Assembly (NCBI GenBank): GCA_028285105.1
Contig: JANQQE010000017.1
Span: forward strand, 1-53,633
Origin: Alphaproteobacteria bacterium
GTDB lineage: Bacteria; Planctomycetota; Phycisphaerae; UBA1845
Direction of reading: 5' to 3'
DNA length: 53,633 nt
The notes below the pieces were generated by a model, which was not told the origin of the DNA, made no database searches, and was given only the letters and a program-made list of their open reading frames with translations. Shown piece after piece: positions 26,877-36,028 of this stretch; the stretch's first letter is position 1, and each line of letters begins with the position of its first letter. Made by a program: the position numbers and the translations under genes.

Positions 26877-28280
26877 ATGGAACCCACGCAACAACAACGC
26901 GAACAGCTTCGACAGTTGCCGTCGATGACCAACCTACTCGACGATGCGATTGTCAAATCGTGGCTGGACGAACATCCGCGATCCTTGGTTGTTGGCGCGT
27001 TGGATCGTGCCATCGGAACCGCTCGACGAAGCGTCATCGACAGCGGTAAGTCGGCAGACCTTGCGGCAATCATCGATGACGCGCGGACGATTTTGCAATT
27101 GCGGGCGGCGACGTCCATGCGCAAGGTCATCAACGCCACCGGAGTCGTTTTGCATACCGGTCTGGGCCGAGCGCCGCTATCCGATGCCGCCATTCGTGCG
27201 GTAACCGAATGCGCAAGCGGATACTGCAATCTCGAATTCGACCTCGACTCCGGAGCGAGGGGCCGGCGCGTCGATCATGTCGCCGACTTGCTCGCCGAAC
27301 TAACGGGGGCAGAAGCCGCGACCGTCGTCAACAATAACGCAGCCGCCACGCTGATGATCCTTAACACTGCCGCAGCGGGCAGAGGCGTGATCGTCTCGCG
27401 CGGCGAACTCGTGGAGATTGGCGGATCGTATCGCCTGCCCGACATGATGCGGGCCAGCGGTGCGCAGCTCTGCGAAGTGGGCACGACCAACCGCACCCGC
27501 ATCGCCGACTACGAAAAAGCCATCGACGAAAACACAGCCGCCCTGATGCGGGTCCACACGAGCAACTACCGTGTCGTTGGATTCACGCAAGCCGTCGGTA
27601 TCGAGGAACTTGTCGAACTGGGCCGCAAGCACAACCTGCCGGTGATCGACGATCTGGGCAGTGGTGCACTGTTCGATTTATCAAGCATCGGCATGGGCGA
27701 AGAGCCCAGCGTCCGCGCATCGATCGATGCAGGTGCCGACCTGGTCTGTTTTTCCGGCGATAAAATCCTCGGCGGCCCGCAAGCCGGCATCATCGTCGGG
27801 CGCAAGGAATGGATCGACCGCATCGAATGCAACCCGCTCATGCGAACATACCGCGTAGGCAAGATGACCCTCGCCGCCCTCGAAGCCACCCTGCAAAGTT
27901 ACCGCGACGCATCGCACGCAACGGCAACAATTCCATCGCTCGCGATGATGTCCGCATCGCTGGATTCGCTGAAAACAAAAGCCGAAACGCTACACCAGTT
28001 GCTCGTCGAAAAACTACCGAGCGAGGATTTCCAAGTCGCCAAAGCCACCTCAGCCGTTGGTGGCGGATCGTACCCCGGCCGCGAACTGGAAACGTACTGC
28101 GTCACCTGGCAACCCAAAAACATAACCATCGACGAAACCCTAAAACAACTGCGAACCGGCACGCCAGCCATCGTCGCCCGCGCCCAGCGCGAACGAATCC
28201 TGTTCGATGTTCGTACGATCATCGATGCTGACCAGATTCCGCTCATCGATCGCATTGCCGAACTGCGCACAGATCTTTGA
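26877..28280 (+). CDS. selA: L-seryl-tRNA(Sec) selenium transferase SelA
   Basis: 467 residues, the usual length. The N-terminal tRNA-binding region is followed by the signature RKVINATGVVLHTGLGRAPL, then the PLP-binding core with DDLGSGALFD and the Schiff-base lysine in FSGDKILGGPQAG (Lys296). The enzyme converts Ser-tRNA(Sec) to Sec-tRNA(Sec) using selenophosphate. The ATG is 17 bp downstream of selB, so the two form an operon in the order selB-selA. selD and selC are not in the window. Confidence 0.97.
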   Translation: MEPTQQQREQLRQLPSMTNLLDDAIVKSWLDEHPRSLVVGALDRAIGTARRSVIDSGKSADLAAIIDDARTILQLRAATSMRKVINATGVVLHTGLGRAPLSDAAIRAVTECASGYCNLEFDLDSGARGRRVDHVADLLAELTGAEAATVVNNNAAATLMILNTAAAGRGVIVSRGELVEIGGSYRLPDMMRASGAQLCEVGTTNRTRIADYEKAIDENTAALMRVHTSNYRVVGFTQAVGIEELVELGRKHNLPVIDDLGSGALFDLSSIGMGEEPSVRASIDAGADLVCFSGDKILGGPQAGIIVGRKEWIDRIECNPLMRTYRVGKMTLAALEATLQSYRDASHATATIPSLAMMSASLDSLKTKAETLHQLLVEKLPSEDFQVAKATSAVGGGSYPGRELETYCVTWQPKNITIDETLKQLRTGTPAIVARAQRERILFDVRTIIDADQIPLIDRIAELRTDL

Positions 28281-28335
28281 TAGCCGATTCCCCGCTTCCA
28301 CCTACGCAAGCTGCGCACTAACGGAGTGCCAGATA

Positions 28336-28899
28336 ATGACACAATCAAATGTCCGAATCGTATTGGCAATATTGCTTTTTCCCGTTGCCGAGTTCTTGCC
28401 TGGACTGATTGAGATGTACAACGTGTACAATGGCAGCGGATGGCCGCCGTCGATCCAGCGCGCTTTGGTTGGCCCAGTTCTGACAAATATAATCATGGTC
28501 TCGTATTGGATTCTCCTTTGGCGCCGCCAAGTTCATTGGACTCAATCGCGCGTTGGATGGACCTCCCTTATCGGAGTTGCCTCGCTCGCATTTGGCGCAG
28601 CTTTAGTCGCCCTATTTGTAACTTTCGCTAAAGACGATATTGCCATAGGAATCATGACTTTGGGGGATGTGCCTTCGTATACATGGATTCTTGGGACAGC
28701 ATTCGTCTGGAGAGAAACCCGGCAGGAACGACTCGAACGTTTGAAAGGATTCGGAACGGAAAGGGTTTCTTGCCCCGTGTGCAAATACAGCATGACCGGG
28801 CTGCGAGAATCACGATGCCCAGAGTGCGGAGCACAATTCACGATCGATGAACTTTTTTCCGCACAGCACGATCGGCAGGAGGAGTTTGAACAAGCATGA
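28336..28899 (+). CDS. Membrane protein with a C-terminal zinc ribbon, tandem pair member 1
   Basis: 187 residues from the ATG at 28336. Four hydrophobic helices (about 8-24, 43-60, 73-95, 105-125) are followed by a cytoplasmic tail with the zinc ribbon CPVCKYSMTGL and RCPECG and an acidic end. The zinc ribbon has the same CxxC...GL...CPECG pattern as the two proteins upstream of selB, but here it is at the C-terminus instead of the N-terminus. The gene overlaps the next by four bases (ATGA), so they are translationally coupled. The function is unknown. Confidence 0.78.
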   Translation: MTQSNVRIVLAILLFPVAEFLPGLIEMYNVYNGSGWPPSIQRALVGPVLTNIIMVSYWILLWRRQVHWTQSRVGWTSLIGVASLAFGAALVALFVTFAKDDIAIGIMTLGDVPSYTWILGTAFVWRETRQERLERLKGFGTERVSCPVCKYSMTGLRESRCPECGAQFTIDELFSAQHDRQEEFEQA

Positions 28900-29453
28900 C
28901 CAAACTCGTTGCCCGACTCATCTTGGCGATGTTAATTCTACCCGTCAGTGGCGCGGTGTTTGTGTTCCTGGTATTTGTCATTTTTCCAATGGGTGGACCT
29001 CCCGCGCTTTCGCAGATTCTAGCTCTTTGGCTGATTGAGTATTCCATCATTGCTGCATATTGGATATTGCTTTGGCGAAGCACGGTGAGGTGGAATCGGG
29101 GGCGCATCGTCGGAACATTGCTTGTGACGCTTGCGGCATTGCTTGTCGGAATGGTCGGTGCCACAACGGTCTTTGAGATGGCTCTCGCGCCCATCCCGAT
29201 CGTGGCTCTGATTGGCGGAGCATTGGTACCCATCATATGGGTATTGGGTACCGTCCTTGTCTGGAAAGAAAGCGCACAAGAGCGCTTTGAACGACTGAAC
29301 TCTTACGGAACCGATGCGGTATGTTGCCCCATCTGCGGCTATAATATGACTGGCCTTAAGGAAGCGCGCTGCCCGGAATGCGGGAATACGTTTACCGTTG
29401 ACGAACTTTTTACAGCTCAGAGCGAACGCCAGCAGGAACTCGAACAATCGTGA
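28896..29453 (+). CDS. Membrane protein with a C-terminal zinc ribbon, tandem pair member 2
   Basis: 185 residues and a clear paralogue of the preceding gene: four helices, the shared YWILLWR motif after helix 2, WVLGT-LVWKE, and then CPICGYNMTGL with RCPECG and an acidic FTAQSERQQELEQ tail. It starts within the ATGA overlap and its stop overlaps the GTG start of the polyprenyl synthase gene (GTGA), so a tightly coupled operon runs through three genes. It could be a redox- or metal-linked membrane protein, but no direct evidence exists. Confidence 0.78.
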   Translation: MTKLVARLILAMLILPVSGAVFVFLVFVIFPMGGPPALSQILALWLIEYSIIAAYWILLWRSTVRWNRGRIVGTLLVTLAALLVGMVGATTVFEMALAPIPIVALIGGALVPIIWVLGTVLVWKESAQERFERLNSYGTDAVCCPICGYNMTGLKEARCPECGNTFTVDELFTAQSERQQELEQS

Positions 29454-30364
29454 CCACGCAGTCTGCCAATTCGACGCTCGATGCTGTCAAGTGTTTTGCC
29501 GAGCGGTTTTCGCTCATGCTCGATGAGCGTGCAACGTTCGATGCAAAAACGCCACCGATGCTGGCTGACGCGATTCGATATTCGCTGCTTGCGCCGGGTA
29601 AGCGGCTGCGGCCGTTTTTGGTTTATGAGTGCGGCGCGCTTTGCGGGGCCGACGAAGACGCTTGCTTTGCTCCGGCGGCTGCCCTTGAGATGATCCATAC
29701 GTTTTCGCTGATTCACGACGACCTGCCGGCGATGGACGACGACGACTTGCGCAGGGGCAGGCCGACCAACCACAAGGTCTATGGCGAAGCGGTGGCGATC
29801 CTTGCAGGCGATGCACTGGTGACGCTGGCATTCGAAACGCTGGCGACGAAAACGGTCAACCGCGAACACGTTGCTTCGTTGGTGGTAGCGCTTGCTCATG
29901 CGTCGGGCGACAAGGGCATGATCGGCGGGCAGACGCTCGACATCGAAGGCCAGAAAACCCCAGCCGACAATCCACCAGCGCAATCGCTCGAAGCCGTTCG
30001 CCAGATTCATTCGACCAAGACCGGAGCTCTTTTTGAGTGCGCCTGCCGGATGGGCGGGATCGTCGCCAACGCGGACGACGACACGCTCGAACGGCTCGCC
30101 ACGTTCGGGCTCAACCTCGGTCTGGCATTTCAGATCGCCGACGATTTATTGGACGTAACCGCCAGCGCCACCGACCTGGGTAAGAAGTCAGGCAAAGATG
30201 CGAAAAAGGGCAAACAAACCTTCCCCGCCGTCGTAGGAATAGAACAGAGTCGCGAGCATGCCGAGTCGGCAGTTGCCGCAGCGATCGAAGCGATTCGAGG
30301 CATTTCGGGCGATACGAGCAGGTTGGAATCGTTGGCGGAGTTCGCATATCGGCGGGATCGGTGA
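29450..30364 (+). CDS. Polyprenyl (farnesyl/geranylgeranyl) diphosphate synthase
   Basis: 304 residues. The first Asp-rich motif is DDLPAMDDDDLRRGRPT at 91-107, with the two extra residues of bacterial short-chain synthases; the second is FQIADDLLDV. GKRLRPFL and GGQTLDIEG are also typical. It condenses IPP with DMAPP or GPP to give FPP or GGPP; chain length cannot be fixed from sequence. The start is GTG, overlapping the upstream stop. The dxs gene follows after an intergenic palindrome, so the neighbourhood serves isoprenoid synthesis. Confidence 0.93.
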   Translation: MTTQSANSTLDAVKCFAERFSLMLDERATFDAKTPPMLADAIRYSLLAPGKRLRPFLVYECGALCGADEDACFAPAAALEMIHTFSLIHDDLPAMDDDDLRRGRPTNHKVYGEAVAILAGDALVTLAFETLATKTVNREHVASLVVALAHASGDKGMIGGQTLDIEGQKTPADNPPAQSLEAVRQIHSTKTGALFECACRMGGIVANADDDTLERLATFGLNLGLAFQIADDLLDVTASATDLGKKSGKDAKKGKQTFPAVVGIEQSREHAESAVAAAIEAIRGISGDTSRLESLAEFAYRRDR

Positions 30365-30371
30365 ATGGTGA

Positions 30372-30441
30372 ATGTAGGGTCCGCTGTGCGGACCGGCCGT
30401 TGGTGCTTGAGCGTATTCGGTCCGCACAGCGGACCCTACAT
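30372..30441. repeat. Paired REP-like palindrome (BIME-type element)
   Basis: Two perfect inverted arms of 23 bp (30372-30394 and 30419-30441) are separated by 24 bp. Each arm is itself a small hairpin, GGTCCGC-TGT-GCGGACC. The arms would give a very stable cruciform or RNA hairpin. It sits in the gap between the polyprenyl synthase and dxs, where it may act as a transcript 3' end. The design resembles REP/BIME elements mobilised by RAYT transposases. Confidence 0.85.
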
Positions 30442-30569
30442 GTTGTTCAGTGCTTTCAGAAGTTTTGGCATGAATAGTTTTGAGTCCCTGCTACAATCCC
30501 ACGCTTCATATTTGTGAGCGATGTAGCCAGACGCTTCAATCAAAATCGATGTCCGCAGAGGACCATTGC

Positions 30570-32510
30570 ATGAATCTGCTTTCCAATATCCATTCGCCGG
30601 CTGACGTTCGGGCACTTTCGGCGAAGGACCTTCCGAAACTCGCTGAGGAAATCCGCCAGCGCATCATCAGCGTCGTCAGCGATGGCGGGGGGCACTTGGC
30701 CAGCAATCTTGGCGTCACCGAATTAACCATCGCACTGCACCGTGTGTTCGATTTTTCGAATGACCGCCTGCTCTGGGACGTCGGTCATCAGTGCTATCCG
30801 CACAAGTTGCTGACCGGTCGGCAGGATCGCTTTGAATCGATTCGCAAAGACGGTGGACTCAGCGGTTTTCCGAACATCACCGAAAGCGAATACGATCTGT
30901 TCAATGTCGGACACGCCGGAACCGCCATCGCAACAGCCGTCGGGATGGCTCGCGGGGACAGCTTGTTGAAAAAAGACACCCGGGTCGTCGCATTGGTCGG
31001 CGATGCGAGTATTGTCAACGGTGTCGCCTTCGAAGGACTCAACCAAGCCGGCACGCTCAAGCGTCAGTTCCTGACGATCCTCAACGACAACAGTTGGGGC
31101 ATCGCGCCGACGCAGGGCGGATTCGCAGAACACCTTGCCCGCTTCCGAAGCAGTCAGCGTTACGACGATCTCAAGCAACGTGCGAAAACGTTGCTGCCGA
31201 ATATTCCGCTTGTCGGAAAAACGCTTTACGAAGCCATCGATCATTTGAAAGAAGGCATCAAAGCCACGATGGCCCCCGATCAAATCTTCGAGCAACTCGG
31301 GTTCCAATACATCGGACCCGTGGACGGCCACGACATTGCGCATCTCGAAGAATTGCTCGCGATTCTGAAAGACGTGACGCATCCAGTGCTGCTGCACGTC
31401 CACACGGACAAGGGCAAGGGTTGCCAATGGGCAGCCGACGACCCGGGAACGTTCCACAGTCCGTCGGCATTTGACGTTCGGGCTGGCAAAGTGGTGATCA
31501 AAAAGAACGGACGAAAGAGCTGGACCAAGGCATTCGCTGAATCGCTGATCGAACTCGCGAACGAAAACGAAAAGGTCGTCGGACTCACCGCAGCGATGCC
31601 GGCTGGCACCGGTATGAACGAGTTTGAAAAAGCCCATCCGGATCGCTACTTCGATTGCGGGATCGCTGAAAGCTGCACGGTGGACATCGCAGCTGGTATG
31701 GCCAAGTCGGGCATGCGTCCGTTTGTGGCGATATATTCAACGTTTTTGCAACGGGCGTTCGATCAGGTTTTCCAGGAGGTTGCGCTTCAGGATTTACCGG
31801 TGGTGTTCTGTCTTGATCGGGCTGGCTTGGTTGGCGGCGACGGTGCGGTGCATCATGGCTTCCTCGACATTGCATACCTTCGTGGCTTCCCGGGCATGAC
31901 GCTGATGGCTCCGATTGATGAATCCGAACTCAAAGCTGCGATGAATTTTGCACTGACGCACGACGGTGCCTGCGCCCTTCGCTATCCGCGCGACAGCGTA
32001 CCGGCAACGAGTATCGCCAACTGTCCACCGTTTGAATTGGGTTTGTCGCGAACGCTCCGCAACGGAACCGACGCAACGATTCTGTCGTACGGAACGGTGA
32101 CCAACGAAGCACTTGCGGCGGCCGACTTGCTTGAAGAAAACGATGTGAATGTAGCGGTCGTCAACGCTCGCTTCGCCAAACCGATCGACCGGCGGATGAT
32201 CCGCGAGGCGTTGGAGGGTGGCCGACCTGTGGTAACGGTCGAAGATCACGCGCTGCAAGGCGGGTTCGGTTCGATCGTTTTGGAAACCGCGCAGGACATG
32301 GGCATCGACACGTCGAACGTGACGCGATTGGGCCTGCCCGATCGATTCATCGAACACGGTTCGCGTTCCAGCCAACTCAGTGAAGCCGGTATCGACGCGA
32401 CGAGCATCGCGTCGAACGTCTTGGCAATGATCGAAGGAAAGTCTGCACCGGGCACCGATCGTCACCCCGACGCAATGCCCGGTGTACAAAAGCTTGAAAT
32501 CGACGGTTAG
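30570..32510 (+). CDS. dxs: 1-deoxy-D-xylulose-5-phosphate synthase
   Basis: 646 residues from the ATG at 30570, chosen over the upstream open frame because GAGG lies 8 bp before it and family homology starts there. The N-terminal thiamine diphosphate domain shows GGHLASNLG, the catalytic DVGHQCYPHK, and the metal site VGDASIVNG...LNDN (here GDAS in place of the common GDGA). The pyrimidine-binding domain has MPAGTGMNEF and DRAGLVGGDGAVHHG; a C-terminal transketolase domain has TVEDHALQGGFGS. It catalyses the first step of the MEP isoprenoid pathway. Confidence 0.96.
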   Translation: MNLLSNIHSPADVRALSAKDLPKLAEEIRQRIISVVSDGGGHLASNLGVTELTIALHRVFDFSNDRLLWDVGHQCYPHKLLTGRQDRFESIRKDGGLSGFPNITESEYDLFNVGHAGTAIATAVGMARGDSLLKKDTRVVALVGDASIVNGVAFEGLNQAGTLKRQFLTILNDNSWGIAPTQGGFAEHLARFRSSQRYDDLKQRAKTLLPNIPLVGKTLYEAIDHLKEGIKATMAPDQIFEQLGFQYIGPVDGHDIAHLEELLAILKDVTHPVLLHVHTDKGKGCQWAADDPGTFHSPSAFDVRAGKVVIKKNGRKSWTKAFAESLIELANENEKVVGLTAAMPAGTGMNEFEKAHPDRYFDCGIAESCTVDIAAGMAKSGMRPFVAIYSTFLQRAFDQVFQEVALQDLPVVFCLDRAGLVGGDGAVHHGFLDIAYLRGFPGMTLMAPIDESELKAAMNFALTHDGACALRYPRDSVPATSIANCPPFELGLSRTLRNGTDATILSYGTVTNEALAAADLLEENDVNVAVVNARFAKPIDRRMIREALEGGRPVVTVEDHALQGGFGSIVLETAQDMGIDTSNVTRLGLPDRFIEHGSRSSQLSEAGIDATSIASNVLAMIEGKSAPGTDRHPDAMPGVQKLEIDG

Positions 32511-32532
32511 CAACTTGGCGAAATGATTCGCA

Positions 32533-33375
32533 GTGCCATCACCGATTCAAAATCGAAGAGTCTTCATCCTCGGCAATCCCAACAAGGACGAAGTGCCCTC
32601 CGCGATGAAGCAGTTGGAAGCGCTTGTGTCACAGCATGCCCAACTTGCGGGAACCGGTTTTGAGTTTTCAAGCGCTGCCGAAAAAGCCGATGTGGTCATT
32701 GTATTGGGAGGCGACGGCACGTTGATTTCCGTCGCCCGCGCGATGGGCGACAGTCAAATTCCGCTGGTTGGGGTTAACTTTGGGAAGCTTGGTTTCCTCA
32801 CGCCTTTCTCGCTCGAGGAATTGATCGAAGATTTTGACGAAGTCATAGCCGCCAACGCTCCGACGACGCGCCGGATGATGCTCGTTGCCACCGTGACGAA
32901 GGCGTCGGGCCAATCGATCTTTGAGAGCGTTTGCTTGAACGATTGCGTGATCCATGCCGGCCCGCCATTTCGAATGATTTCGCTGGCAGTTCAATTGGAT
33001 GGACGCCAACTGACGCAGCTCGACGGCGATGGGTTAATCGTTTGCACACCCACCGGTTCGACGGCTCACAACATGTCGGCTGGCGGACCGATCCTGATGG
33101 CCGAAGTCGATGGCATGGTGCTGACGCCGATCAATCCCCATTCGCTGACCCATCGCCCGATCGTTATCAATGCGGAAGGGAAGCTCGCGGTCGAAATCAC
33201 TGAGTGCAATCCGGGTACGACAGCCATCATCGACGGTCAGGTTCCGTGTTCGCTGGAGGAGGGCGATCGTGTTGATTTGAGAGCGGCTGATTTACGCGCG
33301 TCAATCGTATTAAATCCCCGAAGCGCCAAATGGCAGCACCTGGTCAGCAAACTGCACTGGGGCGTCAAGGACTAA
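32533..33375 (+). CDS. nadK: NAD kinase
   Basis: 280 residues starting with GTG. The signature GGDGT is at 59-63, followed by NFGKLGFLT, the NE/D-like LNDCVIHAG, the ATP/NAD site TPTGSTAHNMSAGGPI, and the C-terminal IIDGQ. It phosphorylates NAD to NADP. It starts 22 bp after the dxs stop, so the two are probably co-transcribed; DXS products and isoprenoid reductases need NADPH, which gives some sense to the pairing. Confidence 0.93.
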   Translation: MPSPIQNRRVFILGNPNKDEVPSAMKQLEALVSQHAQLAGTGFEFSSAAEKADVVIVLGGDGTLISVARAMGDSQIPLVGVNFGKLGFLTPFSLEELIEDFDEVIAANAPTTRRMMLVATVTKASGQSIFESVCLNDCVIHAGPPFRMISLAVQLDGRQLTQLDGDGLIVCTPTGSTAHNMSAGGPILMAEVDGMVLTPINPHSLTHRPIVINAEGKLAVEITECNPGTTAIIDGQVPCSLEEGDRVDLRAADLRASIVLNPRSAKWQHLVSKLHWGVKD

Positions 33376-33782
33376 TCGAGCACGGCTACACGCGGATGCC
33401 GGCTGCATATTCCACCGCAAGCCGATGCATTCAAATCGGTAACTTCATGCTCGCCATAACCTTATCTAGTGACGTTTAACCGTTGTAAGGACCTGTCATT
33501 GCGACCGGGTGCGGTGGACCTTGAGTCGCGTTTCTGTACAATGCAAATCGCGATTTTGTTTCGACGCCACTTCGTGTGGTAGCGATTCGGATTGAGGCCG
33601 TCCGGACCCAGATCCGCTTTTTGGCGACTTGGTCGAGAACCGGTTTAGATGGTCCGGATGGGTCAAACCGCCGGTGGGCCGATCCCCAACTGGTCCAATA
33701 TACTTGTCAGTGACGCGTGATCGCTCGACTTTCTTCGCCATCGTTTGCGAAGACTTTGCGATCGTCGCATCCATAATTTCGA
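33376..33782. other. Intergenic region upstream of the pyruvate dehydrogenase genes
   Basis: About 400 bp. No open frame looks coding. It must hold the promoter for the pdh operon; a TACAAT at 33537 is a -10-like hexamer but lacks a well spaced -35. A small hairpin (CGCCAC-ttcgt-GTGGTAGCG region near 33570) is present. I see no riboswitch. Confidence 0.4.
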
Positions 33783-34886
33783 GTGTTGCAAGTGCCCAAG
33801 AAATCAATCGACATCGAACCCAGCCTGACGCACATGTCCATCCTCAACGAGCATGGTGAAGTGGATGAAAGTCTGGCTCCGAAACTCGACGGCGACAAAC
33901 TCGTCACCATGTTTCGTCACATGCTCGCCACCCGTCGCCTCGACGAACGCATGATTAACATGCAGCGTCAAGGACGCATCGGGACATATGGACCATCGCG
34001 CGGACAGGAAGCCACGCAAGTTGGAACAGCGATGGCCCTTCGACCCGACGACTGGACCGCGCAGGCGTTTCGCGAAATGGGCATGACGTTGACGCGCGGT
34101 TGGCTGATGGATTTGACGCTCTTTTTCTGGGGCGGATACGAAGAAGGCAATGCGGTCGCCGAAAATCATAATGACCTGCCGATCGCGGTTCCCGTTGCGA
34201 GTCAAAATCTTCACGGTGTGGGTATCGCCTGGGGTATGAAGATCAAGAAGAAAGACAGCGTCTGCGTCACCTACGTGGGCGATGGCGGAACCAGCGAAGG
34301 CGATTTCCACGAAGCGATGAATTTCGCCGGGGTGTATGAACTGCCGTTGATCTTCATCGTGCAAAACAACCAGTTCGCCATCAGCCATCCCCGTCGCAAG
34401 CAGACCAGGTCGCGGACACTTGCTCAAAAAGCGCTGGCATACGGTTTTGAAGGTGTGCAGGTCGATGGCAACGATGTGCTTGCGGTCTATTCAGCCACAC
34501 GCGACGCGGTCGAGAAAGCCCGCAAGGGTGGCGGACCGACATTGATCGAATGCGTCACGTATCGTCTGAGCATGCACACGACGGCTGACGACCCCACGCG
34601 CTACCGCGAAGACGAAGAAGTCAAAGAGTGGGAGAAGCGCGATCCACTGATTCGTTTCGCAAAGTACCTGCGCAACAATGGCGTACTCGATGACGAGTCG
34701 ATCGAAGGCATCGAAAACGATATCAAGGACGAGATCGCAGCCGCCGTCAAACGTTACGAAGAATATGAAGGCCTGGACCCGCTCGACTCGTTCAAGCACA
34801 TCCTTGCCGACTTGCCGGCTGACCTCCGTGCGCAACAGGAGGAATTCATCACAGCCCTGCGAAATGAAGGAAAAATAAACCACTAA
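33783..34886 (+). CDS. pdhA: Pyruvate dehydrogenase E1 component, alpha subunit
   Basis: 367 residues from a GTG at 33783 (another GTG at 33792 is equally possible). The thiamine diphosphate motif is GDGGTSEGDFHEAMNFAG with the closing Asn pair in FIVQNNQFA. TYRLSMHTTADDPTRYR is typical of the E1-alpha of heterotetrameric complexes, with the flexible phosphorylation-loop region. It decarboxylates pyruvate (or possibly a branched-chain keto acid) together with E1-beta. The following genes encode E1-beta, E2 and E3 in order, making a complete complex. Confidence 0.92.
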   Translation: MLQVPKKSIDIEPSLTHMSILNEHGEVDESLAPKLDGDKLVTMFRHMLATRRLDERMINMQRQGRIGTYGPSRGQEATQVGTAMALRPDDWTAQAFREMGMTLTRGWLMDLTLFFWGGYEEGNAVAENHNDLPIAVPVASQNLHGVGIAWGMKIKKKDSVCVTYVGDGGTSEGDFHEAMNFAGVYELPLIFIVQNNQFAISHPRRKQTRSRTLAQKALAYGFEGVQVDGNDVLAVYSATRDAVEKARKGGGPTLIECVTYRLSMHTTADDPTRYREDEEVKEWEKRDPLIRFAKYLRNNGVLDDESIEGIENDIKDEIAAAVKRYEEYEGLDPLDSFKHILADLPADLRAQQEEFITALRNEGKINH

Positions 34887-34944
34887 GTAATTCGTTGATG
34901 GTTTCAGCGCGAACACTTAAGTGATATTTGGAGAATGGCGTCTT

Positions 34945-35925
34945 ATGGCATCCGTGAACATGGTGAAAGCATTGAATCTTGCGCTCGCGGAAATGATGCG
35001 CGAAGATGAAAATGTAACCCTGCTTGGGGAAGACATCGGACAGGACGGCGGTGTATTTCGCGTCACCGAGGGCTTGCTCGACGAATTCGGCGATGACCGC
35101 GTAATCGACACGCCCGTCGCAGAAGCCGGCATCGTTGGTGCGGCAATCGGCATGTCGATTTACGGGCTGCGTCCGGTTTGCGAGATGCAGTTTTCCGGGT
35201 TTGCCTATCAGGCGTTTCATCAAGTCGAAGGCCATCTGAGTCGTTATCGTACTCGCTCGCGAAGTCGGTTCAGCGTACCGATGGTCATTCGCATGCCGTA
35301 TGGCGGAGGGATCCGCGCCATCGAACACCACAGCGAATCGCGTGAAGCGCTTTATGCCCACACGCCGGGTTTGCAGGTGGTGGTTCCATCGACACCGCGC
35401 AATGCCCGGTCGCTGCTGCGGGCGTCGATGCTCAGTTCCGATCCGGTCATCTTCTACGAACCCAAAGCCCTCTACCGTGCGTTCCGCGAAGAAGTCCCCG
35501 ACGAACCGGAAGTTCATCCTCTGGGCAAGGCCCAAGTGGTCCGCGAAGGCAGCGACATCACCCTGATCGGATATGGAGCGATGGTTCGCATTTTGCAGGA
35601 AGCGGCTGAGGATTTGAACGATCAAGACGGTGTCAATGCCGAAGTCATCGACCTTATCAGCTTGGCGCCGATGGACACCGAAACGCTGGTCAATTCGGTG
35701 GCGAAATCGGGCAGGGCGATCGTCGTTCACGAAGGTCCGCGTCGCTGCGGTATCGGCGCAGAAGTGGCAGCCCGCCTTGCTGAAAGCGCCCTCGACCACC
35801 TCGAAGCACCGGTTAGACGAATAACCGGATTTGACGTACAATTCCCCTACTTCGCACGGGAGCGGGCATTCATGCCCAACAGCGACCGGGTGGTTCATGC
35901 CGCACGAGAACTCCTCGAGTATTAG
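34945..35925 (+). CDS. pdhB: Pyruvate dehydrogenase E1 component, beta subunit
   Basis: 326 residues from the ATG at 34945, with GGAG 10 bp upstream; a GTG at 34921 is less likely. Conserved features are LGEDIGQDGGVFRVT, DTPVAEAGIVG, MPYGGGIRAIEHHSES and the C-terminal VHEGPRRCG. It forms the alpha2beta2 E1 with the preceding gene; the spacing is 58 bp. Confidence 0.93.
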   Translation: MASVNMVKALNLALAEMMREDENVTLLGEDIGQDGGVFRVTEGLLDEFGDDRVIDTPVAEAGIVGAAIGMSIYGLRPVCEMQFSGFAYQAFHQVEGHLSRYRTRSRSRFSVPMVIRMPYGGGIRAIEHHSESREALYAHTPGLQVVVPSTPRNARSLLRASMLSSDPVIFYEPKALYRAFREEVPDEPEVHPLGKAQVVREGSDITLIGYGAMVRILQEAAEDLNDQDGVNAEVIDLISLAPMDTETLVNSVAKSGRAIVVHEGPRRCGIGAEVAARLAESALDHLEAPVRRITGFDVQFPYFARERAFMPNSDRVVHAARELLEY

Positions 35926-36028
35926 TCGCTCCGTTCGAAATTTATTTCACTTGGTTCAATCACGCGGGACTGGATGACGCATCCGATCCCGAGATCAACG
36001 TCTGCTATCGGTGTGGAGACGATTCGAC

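Noticed and set aside
30723..31637. 304-codon open frame opposite dxs
   Set aside because: Antisense to a fully conserved DXS gene; no start context or domain.
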